A stretch of DNA of 64,000 bases from Gloeobacter morelensis MG652769 (GTDB taxonomy: Bacteria; Cyanobacteriota; Cyanobacteriia; Gloeobacterales; Gloeobacteraceae): positions 4,650,001 to 4,714,000 of the forward strand of contig NZ_CP063845.1 in assembly GCF_021018745.1 (NCBI RefSeq), given 5' to 3'. The notes below the pieces were generated by a model. That model saw only the letters and a list, made by a program, of their open reading frames with translations. It had not been told where the DNA came from and did not search any database. The first letter of the stretch is position 1, and each line of letters starts with the position of its first letter. Shown here piece after piece: positions 35,949-45,513 of this stretch. The position numbers and the translations under genes were made by a program.

Positions 35949-36911
35949 ACGTCAGTTCGGGTTAAGCATTGAGCTGGTCGGCATCAGACGCCACCGACGG
36001 CTTGTTCGGTTTGTGGCAGTAGGCAATCAACCCACACACCAGGTTCACCAAAAAATTCACTTCGCTGCGATGGCGGGTGTGCTCTATCTGCGAAATGTTC
36101 TTCAACTGGTCATTGATTGCTTCGATGATCCCGCGCTTGCGCAACAGCAGTTTGTCCGTCATCACCATCAGCCGATTGGTCATCTTGCGCCGCAACTTGG
36201 TGATCAGCGCCATGCCCAGCTCCTCGCGCAATTGCCTGCCAAGCTTGCTGCTGATGTAGCCGCGGTCGCCAAACACTTTGCCGTGCAAGTCTTTGAGCAG
36301 TTCAGGCACAGGCTTGCGATCGTCAGTGTTCCCAGCCGTCACGCTCATCGCCAGCAATTCGCCGCGCTCATTGACCACCAAGTGCAGCTTGAAGCCGTAA
36401 AACCAGCCCACCGAGCTTTTGCCCCAGGCGGCCAGACCGACAAAGACTTTGTGGGCGTGGACGCGGCGCACATGGCAGACGGCAAGTGGAGTCGAATCGA
36501 TAAAACTGATGCCGGTGCAGGGGCCAAAACAGTGGCGCAGGTAGGCACTGAGCGGCATAAGGGTAGAGGGCATCCACTCGACGAAGCGCGCGTAGCTGAC
36601 CAGTCCAGGAAAAGCGCTTCGCCAGTAAGCGCAGACCATTTCGGTGTAGAAGGCCTTGAAGTGGCGGTAGGCGGATTGGTGAAAAGCAATCAGAATCGTC
36701 AGGATTTCGCTGAGGCAGAGTCGGCGTGGCCGTCGCCTGTGTCGCAGGCCATCGTCGAGCAATTGTTGCTGCCAGAGCGGTTCGAAGCGTTGGCAGAAGT
36801 CATCGACATGGCAAAAGAGCGCTTCTAGACTGGGCATAGCGAGCGGTCCGTGGCTTGTGATGTGCTAATCCCAGCCTAGGCGGACCGCCTTTCCTTATCC
36901 CGAACTGACGT
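35949..36911 (-). mobile_element. Complete IS982 family insertion sequence (963 bp)
   Basis: Bounded by inverted repeats of 18 bp with one mismatch: ACGTCAGTTCGGGTTAAG on the left and, in reverse complement, ACGTCAGTTCGGGATAAG on the right. Perfect 7-bp direct repeats (TAAACTG) flank it. It carries one intact transposase gene. It sits in the divergent intergenic region between the YadA-like gene and the sigma-like gene, separating both from part of their original upstream DNA. Confidence 0.9.
35962..36837 (-). CDS. IS982 family transposase
   Basis: 291 residues, full length and uninterrupted. The DDE catalytic residues lie in [10 protein letters not shown] (D), FGDRGYISS (D) and [11 protein letters not shown] (E). 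Other family features are the N-terminal [21 protein letters not shown] and [15 protein letters not shown]. The short distances to both inverted repeats and the intact frame suggest a recently active copy. Confidence 0.93.
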   Translation of the reverse strand: MPSLEALFCHVDDFCQRFEPLWQQQLLDDGLRHRRRPRRLCLSEILTILIAFHQSAYRHFKAFYTEMVCAYWRSAFPGLVSYARFVEWMPSTLMPLSAYLRHCFGPCTGISFIDSTPLAVCHVRRVHAHKVFVGLAAWGKSSVGWFYGFKLHLVVNERGELLAMSVTAGNTDDRKPVPELLKDLHGKVFGDRGYISSKLGRQLREELGMALITKLRRKMTNRLMVMTDKLLLRKRGIIEAINDQLKNISQIEHTRHRSEVNFLVNLVCGLIAYCHKPNKPSVASDADQLNA

Positions 36912-36918
36912 TAAACTG
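36912..36918. repeat. Target-site duplication, right copy (IS982 element)
   Basis: TAAACTG, matching 35942-35948. Confidence 0.85.
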
Positions 36919-37022
36919 GGGCACGCGCCTCGGATATGTCAGGGTGAGTGCGCTGCATACCCTTTGCCTGGCCAATTCTAGGTACCTGCACAACCTCAAG
37001 CCCACTTGCCGGAGTCTTTTCG

Positions 37023-38717
37023 ATGCATCCCCGGTTCTTCTCGTCGCCCCCACCGACCCTTGGCCAAAGACTGCACACCCTGGCTGTCCAACTGCAACCG
37101 GTGCTGCGCCGGTGGCGACAGATTGCCTGCGACGGGTCGGTGGCTGCGGCTGCGCGCCGCGCTTTGCTGCGCGATCTCGACAAAGAGGCCCGCCAGGCCA
37201 ATCGCGCCGAGTTTTTGCAACTTGTCGAGCGATTGTGCCGCGGCTATTGCAGCCGCAAGAAAGTCGGCTCCCATCCGGCTTTTGACCTGGAATTATTTGT
37301 CGAAGAAGTCAAGGTACTGGCACTGTCGCGGCTGGAGGAATTTGATCCCGCCTATCCCTTTCACGGCTGGTTTACAAGCTATATCTTGCTGCCGGTGTAC
37401 AAAAGCCTCGGCCGCAGCGTCGTGGTCACCTGGGAGAACCGCACTCCCAGAACAGAGCAGGGGCGCTTCGCGCGCTGGCAGGCCCAGCAACTGCTCAGTG
37501 CCCGGTCGATGGCCGGTCCGTTCTACGCCGAAAATCACCAAGAGGAGTATCTGGCTATGGCGGAATGGGTGCCCGACCCAAAGGCCCTTCCGGAGGACGA
37601 ACTGCTCGAACAACATTGCCGCGAGCGCTTCGTGGAGGCGCTGAAAAGCTTGAACGAATCCGAGCAGACGCTGCTGACGCGCATCTGCCTGCGCGGCGAA
37701 TTGCAAAAGGAAGTGGCCCGCTCGGTAGGTCTGACACCAGGACGGATCAGTCAAAAACTCAAGCACATCTACGAAAAACTGGCCCGCGAACTCGGTGAAC
37801 ACTTCCGTCACGACTGTGGCCAGACCAGCTTCTGCCGGGAATGGCAGAGCGCAGATGTGCTCCTGGATTCGGCCGGGCAGTCCGCCGGTTGTGAAGCGCG
37901 CCTGGCGCGGGCGATCCCGGCGCTCGTACGCCAAAGCGGCTGGGGCGGCGCCATCCACAATCGCGGCCTGCCGGTGGAGAATGTGCAGGAGCAGGCCCTG
38001 CTCGATGCCCTCTTTGACCAACCGGCGGCGGGCGCCGCTTTCGATCCGAGAGGATGGCTGCTGGCGGCGGCAGTGGGAGTGGCAGCGGTGGTGATGGTTG
38101 GGGTCGGTGAGGACCGTCCAAGGCCGACAGCACCGACCCCAACCATAGCCCAGCGCAATCGGTCGGCACCATCCGAGCTCTCGCCTGCCCTGAAGCCACA
38201 GGCTTTGCCCCCCGCTGCCCGCCGGGCCGTTCCTCCCAGCGGCGCTTCCACCCGGCCGCAGGTACATCCTGACGGTGCGCAGCGCAAAACGCCCCGGCTG
38301 CCCGAGCAGCTTGCCGCCGCCCCCGCCCGGCCACAGCCGCCACAGGTGCCCGCTGCCCTGCCGGAAGTACTTACCCGGGAGTTGCCCGCCGCCGACACCC
38401 GGCAGGCAAAGGCCTACACCGAGCGGCTGTGTGCCAGTTTGAACGCCGCAAATCTCCTGGAGCAACCGCCGCCGGGCTTCGCGCTCCTGGAGGTGGTCCT
38501 TGCCGTGCGCGCCGGCAAAGTCGAACTGCAAGCAGACTCCACCCGTGCAATCGACCCCGACGACGCGGCGCAGGAGACGCTCTGGCGCGAGGCCCTGCGC
38601 CGCGTCGCCGGCGGGGAACTGCCGCTGTGGCCCCAGGCGGTCAACGCCACAGTGCATTACTATGTCAGCCTCGACGTAGATCAGCGCAAGTGGACCTGTC
38701 AGCCGGTGTCACCGTAG
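37023..38717 (+). CDS. Sigma-70-like protein fused to a membrane anchor and a periplasmic C-terminal domain
   Basis: 564 residues from the ATG at 37023 (open frame extends 25 codons upstream). Residues about 85-135 resemble sigma region 2 (LEEFDPAYPFHGWFTSYI). Residues about 200-255 resemble a region 4 helix-turn-helix (LNESEQTLLTRICLRGELQ, then VARSVGLTPGRISQKLKHI). A single hydrophobic helix lies at about 343-361 (WLLAAAVGVAAVVMVGVG), then roughly 90 Pro-rich residues, then a small C-terminal domain (about 460-560) with a faint TonB-C-like pattern. Predicted topology is sigma part inside, Pro-rich and C-terminal parts outside. The CHAT gene begins 47 bases downstream, suggesting an operon. 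Domain calls are by eye. Confidence 0.7.
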   Translation: MHPRFFSSPPPTLGQRLHTLAVQLQPVLRRWRQIACDGSVAAAARRALLRDLDKEARQANRAEFLQLVERLCRGYCSRKKVGSHPAFDLELFVEEVKVLALSRLEEFDPAYPFHGWFTSYILLPVYKSLGRSVVVTWENRTPRTEQGRFARWQAQQLLSARSMAGPFYAENHQEEYLAMAEWVPDPKALPEDELLEQHCRERFVEALKSLNESEQTLLTRICLRGELQKEVARSVGLTPGRISQKLKHIYEKLARELGEHFRHDCGQTSFCREWQSADVLLDSAGQSAGCEARLARAIPALVRQSGWGGAIHNRGLPVENVQEQALLDALFDQPAAGAAFDPRGWLLAAAVGVAAVVMVGVGEDRPRPTAPTPTIAQRNRSAPSELSPALKPQALPPAARRAVPPSGASTRPQVHPDGAQRKTPRLPEQLAAAPARPQPPQVPAALPEVLTRELPAADTRQAKAYTERLCASLNAANLLEQPPPGFALLEVVLAVRAGKVELQADSTRAIDPDDAAQETLWREALRRVAGGELPLWPQAVNATVHYYVSLDVDQRKWTCQPVSP

Positions 38718-38764
38718 CTTCGCCGGCACACAGTGCCGTCCACGCGCGAATGAGGGGCAACAAG

Positions 38765-41695
38765 ATGACACATGGACATCTGCGAATCGCCCGGCACCTG
38801 CTGACGGCGTTGTTGCTGTCAGCAACGGGCGGCGCTGTCGGGACAGGGATTCGGGCGCAACCGCAGGAGCCTACCGAGGTGCAACAGCTGCGCGAACAAG
38901 CCGGGCAGTTCGAGAAAGCCGGACAGTATCGCCAGGCGATCGAAAGCCTGCAGCGCGTGGTATCTGTGCAGCAGCAGACCCCGGATCCCCTGCCGGAGTT
39001 GATGGCTGCAAGCCTGAGGCAGCTGGCGAACTTGCATCGCCTGATGGGGGAGTACAACCAGGCAGAAACGTTCGTTCGTCAGGCGGTGGCACTGTGCGAA
39101 CGGCAGCTGAAGCCGGGGCATCCCGAGGCGGCTGCAGGCTTCTATGTCCTGGCGCTGGTGCACCGCGACCGGGGGGATTACTTGCAGGCGGAGCCGTTGT
39201 TGCAGCGCGCTCTGGCTGAGCGCGAACGGGCCTTTGGAGCACAACATCCGGAGGTGGCCAGAACCCTCAACAGTTTGGCCAACCTGTACGCCGAACAGGG
39301 CGCCTACCGGCAGGCGGAGCCACTCTACCGGCGCACCCTCGCCATCTGGGAGCAACAGCACGGCCGCAGCCATCCGCAGGTGGCAAGCACCCTTGTCAAT
39401 CTGGCGCTTCTGTATAGCGAACAGGGCGCCTACCGGCAGGCGGAGCCGCTTTACCGGCGCGCCCTCGCCATCGGCGAGCAAAAACTGGGGCCGCAGCACC
39501 CGAGTGTAGGCGTGACCTTGCAAAACCTCGCCATCCTCGCAGCAGAACAGGGCAACCCTCAGGAGGCAGAGACGTTGTTTCGGCGCGCCCTGGCCATCGG
39601 CGAGCAGACCTTTGGCCCTGAACATCCGACTGTGGCTGCCGTCCTGGGGAATCTGGCCGACTTGCAGGCCCAGCAGGGTGACTTGGAGCAGGCGGAGCCG
39701 CTTTACCGGCGCGCCCTCGCCATCGGCGAGCAAAAACTGGGGCCGCAGCACCCTTTTGTCGCCGACACCCTTGGCAATCTGGCCCGGCTTTGTGCCCAAA
39801 AAGGCGACGACCGACAGGCCGAAGCGCTGTTTGAGCGGGCGGTTGCCATCTGGAAGAAGACTTCCGATCTGCGCCAGCCCAAAGCCGCCCGGCTGCTGGC
39901 CGACCAGGCGATCTTCCTGGCAGCCCAAAACCGACTGGCGGCGGCGGTTGAATCGATGCATACCAGTCTTGAGCTACAGGAGGCGAACGCTGCGCTCAAC
40001 CTGGCGGTAGGCTCCGAAAACCGGAAGCGGGACTATCTCGCCCTGCTGCAGCAGACCACCGACATTGCCCTGTGGCTGCATCTGCACAGGGCCCCTGCCG
40101 ATCGCGCGGCGGCCCGCCTCGCCCTAGATACGCTGCTTCGTCGCAAAGCGCGCCTGCTCGATATACTCAGCGACGAACTGCATACTTTGCGCCGCCGCTT
40201 AAACACCGGCGACCGGCAACTGTTCGACGCCCTGGCCGACACCCGCCGCCGCCTGGCCGGTCTGATCTTTCGCGGCCCCGGCACGGAGTTGCCCGAACCA
40301 TACCGGGACACAGTCAAAGCGCTGGCCCGGCAGATCGATACTCTCGAAAGCCAGCTTGCCGAGCGCAGCGCCGCCTTCCGCTCCCACAAACAGAGTGCCG
40401 CCGTCACCGTCGATACCGTCGCCAAGGCAATCCCTGCCGGGGCCGTCCTTATCGAACTGGCCGTCTACCGACCCGTTGATCCCCAGGCCGCCCAGAGTAT
40501 GCGCTTCGGCGCCCCGCGCTACGCTGCCTACCTGTTGAGCGGCGACGGCGCTTTTCAGGCGGTGGACCTGGGCGCGGTTGCACCCGTCGATGGGTTGGTT
40601 CGCCCCCTGCGCCAGTTCCTGGGCGACCCGCAGGTGCCGGTCGCCCAGGTGCGCCGGATTGCCCGCCAGTTGCACCGACGGCTGATGCAGCCAGTTGTGG
40701 AGCGCCTGCCGTCCGGCACACGGCATCTGCTGCTCTCGGCGGACGGTACCCTCCACTTGCTCCCCTTCGCCGCCCTCCTCGACGAACGCAATCGCTATCT
40801 GGTCGAAGATTTCGCCATTGGCTATCTCGATTCCGGGCGCGAGCTGCTGCGCCTGGGTTCCGGACAACCGCTCAGCCGTCAGCCGCCCCTCATCCTCGCC
40901 GACCCGGACTACCGGCGCACCGGCTTGGCAAGTGCCCGCCGCACTAAAGGTTCCGCCCGCACGGTGCCTGCCTTGCGCTCGGTGGATCTCTTCCGGTTGC
41001 CGCCGTTGCCGCCGCTGCCGGGTACGGGCCGCGAAGCGCGCAAGCTGGCCAGTTTGCTGCCGGACGCCCGGGTGCTGACCGGCCGTCGCGCCACCGAAAA
41101 TATCCTCAAGCAAACCCCGGCGCCGCGCATCCTGCACCTGGCCACCCACGGCTTTTTCCTGGATGCGGTGACCATATCCGGCCAGGCTCCCCCGGCCGTC
41201 GTTTCCGAAAATCCGTTGCTGCGCTCAGGGCTGGCCATGGCCGGATTCGATGCGCGCAGCAGCGCAGAGGAGGACGGGGTGCTCACCGCCTTGGAAGTCT
41301 CCAGTCTGGATCTGCAGGGCACGGCTCTGGTGGTGTTGTCCGCCTGCGACACCGGTCTAGGTCAGGTGCAGGCTGGCGAAGGGGTCTACGGTCTGCGGCG
41401 GGCCTTTGCCCTGGCAGGGGCGCAAAGCCAGTTGGTCAGCCTCTGGAAAGTCGAAGACCAGGCCACTTTGCATCTGATGGAGGCATACTACAGTGCGCTG
41501 CACAACGGGCTGGGACGGAGCGAGGCATTAAGACGTGCACAATTACAGTTGCGCGCCGAGCGTCGGCTGGAGCATCCGTTCTATTGGGCGGGTTTCATCC
41601 CGTCGGGAGACTGGCGCCCCCTGCCACCGACCCGGCGCACCACCCAAGCGATGAAACGCAGTAGCCCCCTCACCGGGGTGCGCCCTGGCACCTGA
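38765..41695 (+). CDS. Exported TPR-CHAT domain protein (caspase-fold peptidase-like)
   Basis: 976 residues from the ATG at 38765, which has GAGGGG 8 bases upstream. A probable signal peptide occupies residues 1-31. About residues 40-400 hold some eight 42-residue kinesin-light-chain-type TPRs (ALAIGEQKLGPQHP pattern). A helical linker follows, then a CHAT domain (about 650-960) with the catalytic His in HLATHGFFLD (about residue 794) and Cys in LSACDTGLG (about 860); both are intact. CHAT proteins are caspase relatives cleaving protein partners. It follows the membrane-anchored sigma-like gene in the same orientation. Confidence 0.85.
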   Translation: MTHGHLRIARHLLTALLLSATGGAVGTGIRAQPQEPTEVQQLREQAGQFEKAGQYRQAIESLQRVVSVQQQTPDPLPELMAASLRQLANLHRLMGEYNQAETFVRQAVALCERQLKPGHPEAAAGFYVLALVHRDRGDYLQAEPLLQRALAERERAFGAQHPEVARTLNSLANLYAEQGAYRQAEPLYRRTLAIWEQQHGRSHPQVASTLVNLALLYSEQGAYRQAEPLYRRALAIGEQKLGPQHPSVGVTLQNLAILAAEQGNPQEAETLFRRALAIGEQTFGPEHPTVAAVLGNLADLQAQQGDLEQAEPLYRRALAIGEQKLGPQHPFVADTLGNLARLCAQKGDDRQAEALFERAVAIWKKTSDLRQPKAARLLADQAIFLAAQNRLAAAVESMHTSLELQEANAALNLAVGSENRKRDYLALLQQTTDIALWLHLHRAPADRAAARLALDTLLRRKARLLDILSDELHTLRRRLNTGDRQLFDALADTRRRLAGLIFRGPGTELPEPYRDTVKALARQIDTLESQLAERSAAFRSHKQSAAVTVDTVAKAIPAGAVLIELAVYRPVDPQAAQSMRFGAPRYAAYLLSGDGAFQAVDLGAVAPVDGLVRPLRQFLGDPQVPVAQVRRIARQLHRRLMQPVVERLPSGTRHLLLSADGTLHLLPFAALLDERNRYLVEDFAIGYLDSGRELLRLGSGQPLSRQPPLILADPDYRRTGLASARRTKGSARTVPALRSVDLFRLPPLPPLPGTGREARKLASLLPDARVLTGRRATENILKQTPAPRILHLATHGFFLDAVTISGQAPPAVVSENPLLRSGLAMAGFDARSSAEEDGVLTALEVSSLDLQGTALVVLSACDTGLGQVQAGEGVYGLRRAFALAGAQSQLVSLWKVEDQATLHLMEAYYSALHNGLGRSEALRRAQLQLRAERRLEHPFYWAGFIPSGDWRPLPPTRRTTQAMKRSSPLTGVRPGT
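39437..39501 (+). repeat. 65-bp direct repeat inside the TPR region, copy 1
   Basis: Identical to 39689-39753, 252 bases away, i.e. two TPR units of 126 bases. Synonymous positions are also identical, unlike other TPR units, pointing to recent duplication or gene conversion. Confidence 0.85.
39689..39753 (+). repeat. 65-bp direct repeat inside the TPR region, copy 2
   Basis: Second copy of the repeat at 39437-39501. Confidence 0.85.
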
Positions 41696-41732
41696 GACCT
41701 GTATACTGAGCACAATTTTTTGGAAACAGCCC

Positions 41733-43103
41733 ATGGCTTCGACGTCCGGGGGCGGTCTGCGCCGTTCGTTAGGATTGATAGATGGCGCGGCGCTCATCGT
41801 CGGCATCACGATTGGCTCCGGTATCTTCGCAAGCCCCGGCCGGGTGGTCGAGCAGGTGGGCTCGGTGGGGATGGCGCTGGCCGTCTGGGTGGTGGGGGGC
41901 CTGCTGTCGCTGGCCGGGGCGCTGTGCTACGCCGAACTGGGGGCGGCGTTGCCGGTGGCCGGGGGCGAGTACGCCTACTTGAGCCGTACCCTCGGCCGGC
42001 CTTTGGGCTTCCTGTTCACCTGGACCCAGTTTTTTGTGATGAAGACCGGCTCCCAGGCGATTATCAGCATCGTCTTTGCAAGCTACCTGGGCAGCGTCCT
42101 CTTTGGCCTCGACCCGCGCGGGGCGGGCCTGGACGGCGACTGGCGCATCAAGGCGATCGCCGTCGCTACAATCTTGCTGCTCACAGCGGTCAACTGCCTG
42201 GGGGTGCGCCAGGGAGCGGTGGTGCAGGTGGTCTTCACGGCACTGAAACTGCTGGCCCTGGCCGGAATCATCGCCATGGGCCTTGCCGCCTTCTTCCAGG
42301 GCGGCAGCGCCCACTTTGCCGACCCGTTTGCCGGCTCGATCGCCGCGCCGAGTGCCTTTGGCCTCGCGATGATCACCTGCCTGTGGGCCTACGACGGCTG
42401 GAACAACCTCAATTACGTCAGTGAAGAATTGCGCGAGCCCGAGCGCAACCTGCCCCGGGCGATCGTCTTTGGCACCCTGGGGGTGATGGTGGTCTACGTG
42501 CTCGCCAACGTCGCCTACCTCTCGGCGCTCACCCCCGCCCAGATGGCAGGTTCCCGGGCCGTCGCCACCCACCTGGCGGTGCAGGTGATTGGGCCGATTG
42601 GCGGCGTCCTGGTGCCGATTGCCGTGGCAATTTCGACCTTTGGCAGCACCAACGGTTCGCTGATCACCGGGGCGCGCGTCTTTTACGCGGCGGCCCGCGA
42701 CGGCCAGTTTCCGCGCTTTTTTGGCTACGTGAGTCCCCAGGCAGTGCCCGCCGCGGCGCTGGTGGCCCAGGGAGCGTGGGCGTCGATGCTGGTTTTGCCT
42801 GGCGACTTCGGCACCCTGGTCGATTACTTCGGCTTTGCCGCCTGGATGTTCTACGCCCTTGCGGTGGTCGGACTGATGATCCTGCGCGCCCAGGCGCCGG
42901 ACCTGCCCCGTCCCTATAAAGTCCGGCCCTACCCGCTGGTACCTCTGGTGTTTCTCGCCGCCTCCGGTTTTCTCATCGTCAATTCGCTACTCACCACCCC
43001 CCAATCCTGGTTCGCCCTCGGCTTCATGGGTCTGGGTCTGGGGGTATACTTTCTGTTCTTCCGCGTCCCCAGGGTGGCGGTACCGACCACTTCGCAACAA
43101 TAG
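41733..43103 (+). CDS. APC family amino acid permease (LAT/SteT-like)
   Basis: 456 residues with about twelve hydrophobic helices; an inner-membrane amino acid transporter or exchanger. The family's first unwound helix is ALIVGITIGSGIFASPG (G-S-G-I-F), followed by CYAELGAALPVAGGEYAYL, and YDGWNNLNYVSEEL in helix 6, features of the heteromeric L-type transporter-like branch. Substrate specificity cannot be read from sequence. GGAAAC lies about 6 bases before the ATG, and the gene starts 37 bases after the CHAT gene stop, so it may share that transcript. Confidence 0.9.
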   Translation: MASTSGGGLRRSLGLIDGAALIVGITIGSGIFASPGRVVEQVGSVGMALAVWVVGGLLSLAGALCYAELGAALPVAGGEYAYLSRTLGRPLGFLFTWTQFFVMKTGSQAIISIVFASYLGSVLFGLDPRGAGLDGDWRIKAIAVATILLLTAVNCLGVRQGAVVQVVFTALKLLALAGIIAMGLAAFFQGGSAHFADPFAGSIAAPSAFGLAMITCLWAYDGWNNLNYVSEELREPERNLPRAIVFGTLGVMVVYVLANVAYLSALTPAQMAGSRAVATHLAVQVIGPIGGVLVPIAVAISTFGSTNGSLITGARVFYAAARDGQFPRFFGYVSPQAVPAAALVAQGAWASMLVLPGDFGTLVDYFGFAAWMFYALAVVGLMILRAQAPDLPRPYKVRPYPLVPLVFLAASGFLIVNSLLTTPQSWFALGFMGLGLGVYFLFFRVPRVAVPTTSQQ

Positions 43104-43208
43104 ACCTCTTGCATGAATAGCGAGTATGGGTCACAAGTGGGGTGGCGACCGTCCCGGTTCTATTGCAAGAATAATTTATGTTACAAATATCTGCAGAATA
43201 TCTATCTG

Positions 43209-43935
43209 TTAGGCTGCAAGTCTGAACAGACTCTCAATGAACTTCACCTGCGATTGAATCACGCTTTTATCCACTCCTATTATTTGGCCTTTGCGGATCA
43301 TGTTCATCACCTCATACCCTTGAATCGTTCGCCATGCCGTTCGTAATCTTTGAAATCCCAGTCCCGGCTTGGTCAGGCGTTTGATGCTTCGACGGTCTTG
43401 TTCAACTAGATTATTCAGATACTTCACTTGACGTAACTCACAGCTTTCCGGCAGCATGCCCTCGGCTTTTAGTTCTGTCATTGCCTTGGAATAAGCCGGA
43501 TCTTGTCCACATTTATCACACGAGGAGTACTGCTATGGCTGGCTTTCAGGGCTTTTCGCAAGAAGCGCCTGGCGGCTTTGGCATCGCGCTTGGCCGTCAG
43601 CAAAAAGTCAGGGTGTTGCCTTCAGAATCGACCGCCCGGTACAGATAGCACCAGCGACCCTTGACCTTGATGTACGTCTCATCAACTTTCCAGGAGTCGT
43701 TCGTAGGCCGGAGATGCCTCCGGCACCGCTTGTCCAATTCGGGAGCGTAGCCCTGCACCTAACGATAAATAGTCGTGTGTTCGACGGACAGACCACGCTC
43801 GGCCACCGGTTCTTCCACCTGTCGATAGCTGAGGGGATACCGCAGATACAAGCGCGCGCACAGCACGATCAGCTCGGGCTGAAAATGTCACCACTTGAAC
43901 AAGGCAGGCCGACGAGCAGGAGCGCGTTTGTCCAT
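43209..43935 (-). pseudogene. Degenerate IS6 family transposase
   Basis: When frames are joined this reads as a near complete IS6-type transposase from the ATG at 43935. At least four lesions are visible. FKW is followed by TGA where RHFQPE should follow. TIYR is followed by TAG where WVQ is expected. A one-base loss lies near 43600 (TLTFC-stop instead of FLLTAKRDAKAA). Another one-base loss lies near 43500, before ELKAEGMLPESCELRQ. The intact C-terminal piece contains KYLNNLVEQDRRSIKR, the family's third acidic region. No clear terminal repeats remain. Confidence 0.85.
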
Positions 43936-44224
43936 GAATGATCTTTGGGTGAGCTCCCCCACTCAAGCACGCCCAGTTTTTGCAACGGAGCCATTTCTTC
44001 CAACTTTCCGGCGTGTATCGCGGCGCTGTCGAAAACTCGTACCAAGCCATTGGATTCTGAGTCGTGAGCGATCCCTGGGCAGCGGTCGACCCCTCTTCTT
44101 GACTTGCCCAATCTGAACGCAGGCGATCACAAAAGAATACTTTACGAAACTTAAGATTAAAGGCGTTCTTTTCTCCAACAAAGTAGGCGCAGATGCTAAG
44201 AGTGTTGAATCGAAGGTCAAATCA

Positions 44225-45115
44225 ATGAGCAACACAATCCAGATGGGCGACACAAGGATCATCGAGGGCAGATACTGCCGTGTTACCAGATCCGTTTTGC
44301 AAGTCACTGGAAATACATGCACCGCCAGTTTCGATCCCGACTGGATAGCCGTAGGTAGCAACGCCCCCGACGCTTCGCCTACAGACAAGTTGGCGTGGGC
44401 AATCGGCAACCACCCCGGCACCCATTTCCTGGGCATGCTCAAAACCGATGAGCAGCTCGAAGAGTGGGTGGCTTGCAAAGACGCCAGCATCCGCATCGCC
44501 AAATGCGTCGCTGCGGGCGGCCTTGCTAACCCTGACTTTGAGGAGGAGCTAAGAACTGGCGACCTAGACCCAAGCAAGCTGCGGCGATCCCAGTTGTCTG
44601 CTCGGCTTTACGTGGTCATGTGGAACTTGATCGAAGCCGACGAGCGACGCATCGTCGAGTCGATGAAGCTCAATTGGCATTGTCCCTTCGACAACGGGCT
44701 CGGTCTATTTAATACCCTGCTCAACCAGGATCTGGGACAAGATTTCGCCAATTGCCTGAAGCCCCGTCACGTGTTCAAGGCAAACGATCTCAAACGGAAC
44801 GCCATGCTCAAGCGCAAATCGCACAAGGGCACATTGACCAAAGTCGAGAGGGCAGAGCTTTACCGGATCATCGACAGCCAGGTGCCCACCCCAAACTGGT
44901 GTGAACGCTTCGCGGACGTCTGTAACGCCCTCGCCCGCCGCGGCCACGCCCCAATCGCCACCGCTCTGGACGACTACGGTCGAGCCATCGCTGCTCTATC
45001 GGACACGCAGATCCGGGAGCAGTGCGGGCCGGCCAACAATGCCCGACGTCAACATTCCTACAGCTGGGTGAATGGGCGCAGACTGCAAGGCATACAACCC
45101 GGATGGAAAGGATAA
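44225..45115 (+). CDS. Unknown protein, 296 aa
   Basis: No family recognised. Soluble, with no signal peptide or membrane helix. The first 90 residues are mixed alpha/beta with an acidic, Trp-containing segment (DEQLEEWVACKDASIRIAKC). The rest is mostly helical and rich in Asn, Arg and Lys (KANDLKRNAMLKRKSHKG). Several cysteines show no clear metal pattern. It lies in the accessory island after the IS6 relic. An alternative Met lies at codon 7. Confidence 0.55.
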   Translation: MSNTIQMGDTRIIEGRYCRVTRSVLQVTGNTCTASFDPDWIAVGSNAPDASPTDKLAWAIGNHPGTHFLGMLKTDEQLEEWVACKDASIRIAKCVAAGGLANPDFEEELRTGDLDPSKLRRSQLSARLYVVMWNLIEADERRIVESMKLNWHCPFDNGLGLFNTLLNQDLGQDFANCLKPRHVFKANDLKRNAMLKRKSHKGTLTKVERAELYRIIDSQVPTPNWCERFADVCNALARRGHAPIATALDDYGRAIAALSDTQIREQCGPANNARRQHSYSWVNGRRLQGIQPGWKG

Positions 45116-45161
45116 GGGTAGTGGCAAAAGCTGAGAGATAGGAGGAAAACGGCGGAATCCT

Positions 45162-45377
45162 TCAGGTGGCCGCTCGGGTGCCCGAACCCGCTCGGCCAAG
45201 CATGCGGGCCAGCCTGTTGCCCAACCCCGCCAGGGCCATGACACCGGAGCGGTAATTGGCCATGTACTTGTTCTCGGCTTCGCGGAACTCCTCAGCTGTG
45301 ATCTTGCCCTCCAAGTACTCCTTGGAAGCTTGACGCAGTTTCCTTTGGCGTTCCACTATGACGACGTTCTTGGACAT
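45162..45377 (-). CDS. Small SHOCT-like protein
   Basis: 71 residues. The middle part (QASKEYLEGKITAEEFREAENKY) resembles the short SHOCT oligomerisation motif, in which a Leu-x-x-Gly-x-Ile-x-x-x-Glu-Phe pattern is typical. The C-terminus is basic and Gly/Ala-rich. Function unknown. Confidence 0.5.
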   Translation of the reverse strand: MSKNVVIVERQRKLRQASKEYLEGKITAEEFREAENKYMANYRSGVMALAGLGNRLARMLGRAGSGTRAAT

Positions 45378-45513
45378 ACTTACACCGATACGGAGCCGAT
45401 ATCCCTGTCCTGTTTGAGTAAGGAGAGAGTTTCTCTTGAGTCAAGCTTACATGCGGCACCTCGATTTTGACAGCGGACATGGGGAGATTGAGTGCGGGAG
45501 GGCGCCCCGTTCG

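Noticed and set aside
38429-38764. Upstream extension of the CHAT gene
   Set aside because: It overlaps the sigma-like gene, and the signal peptide with a ribosome site sets the start at 38765.
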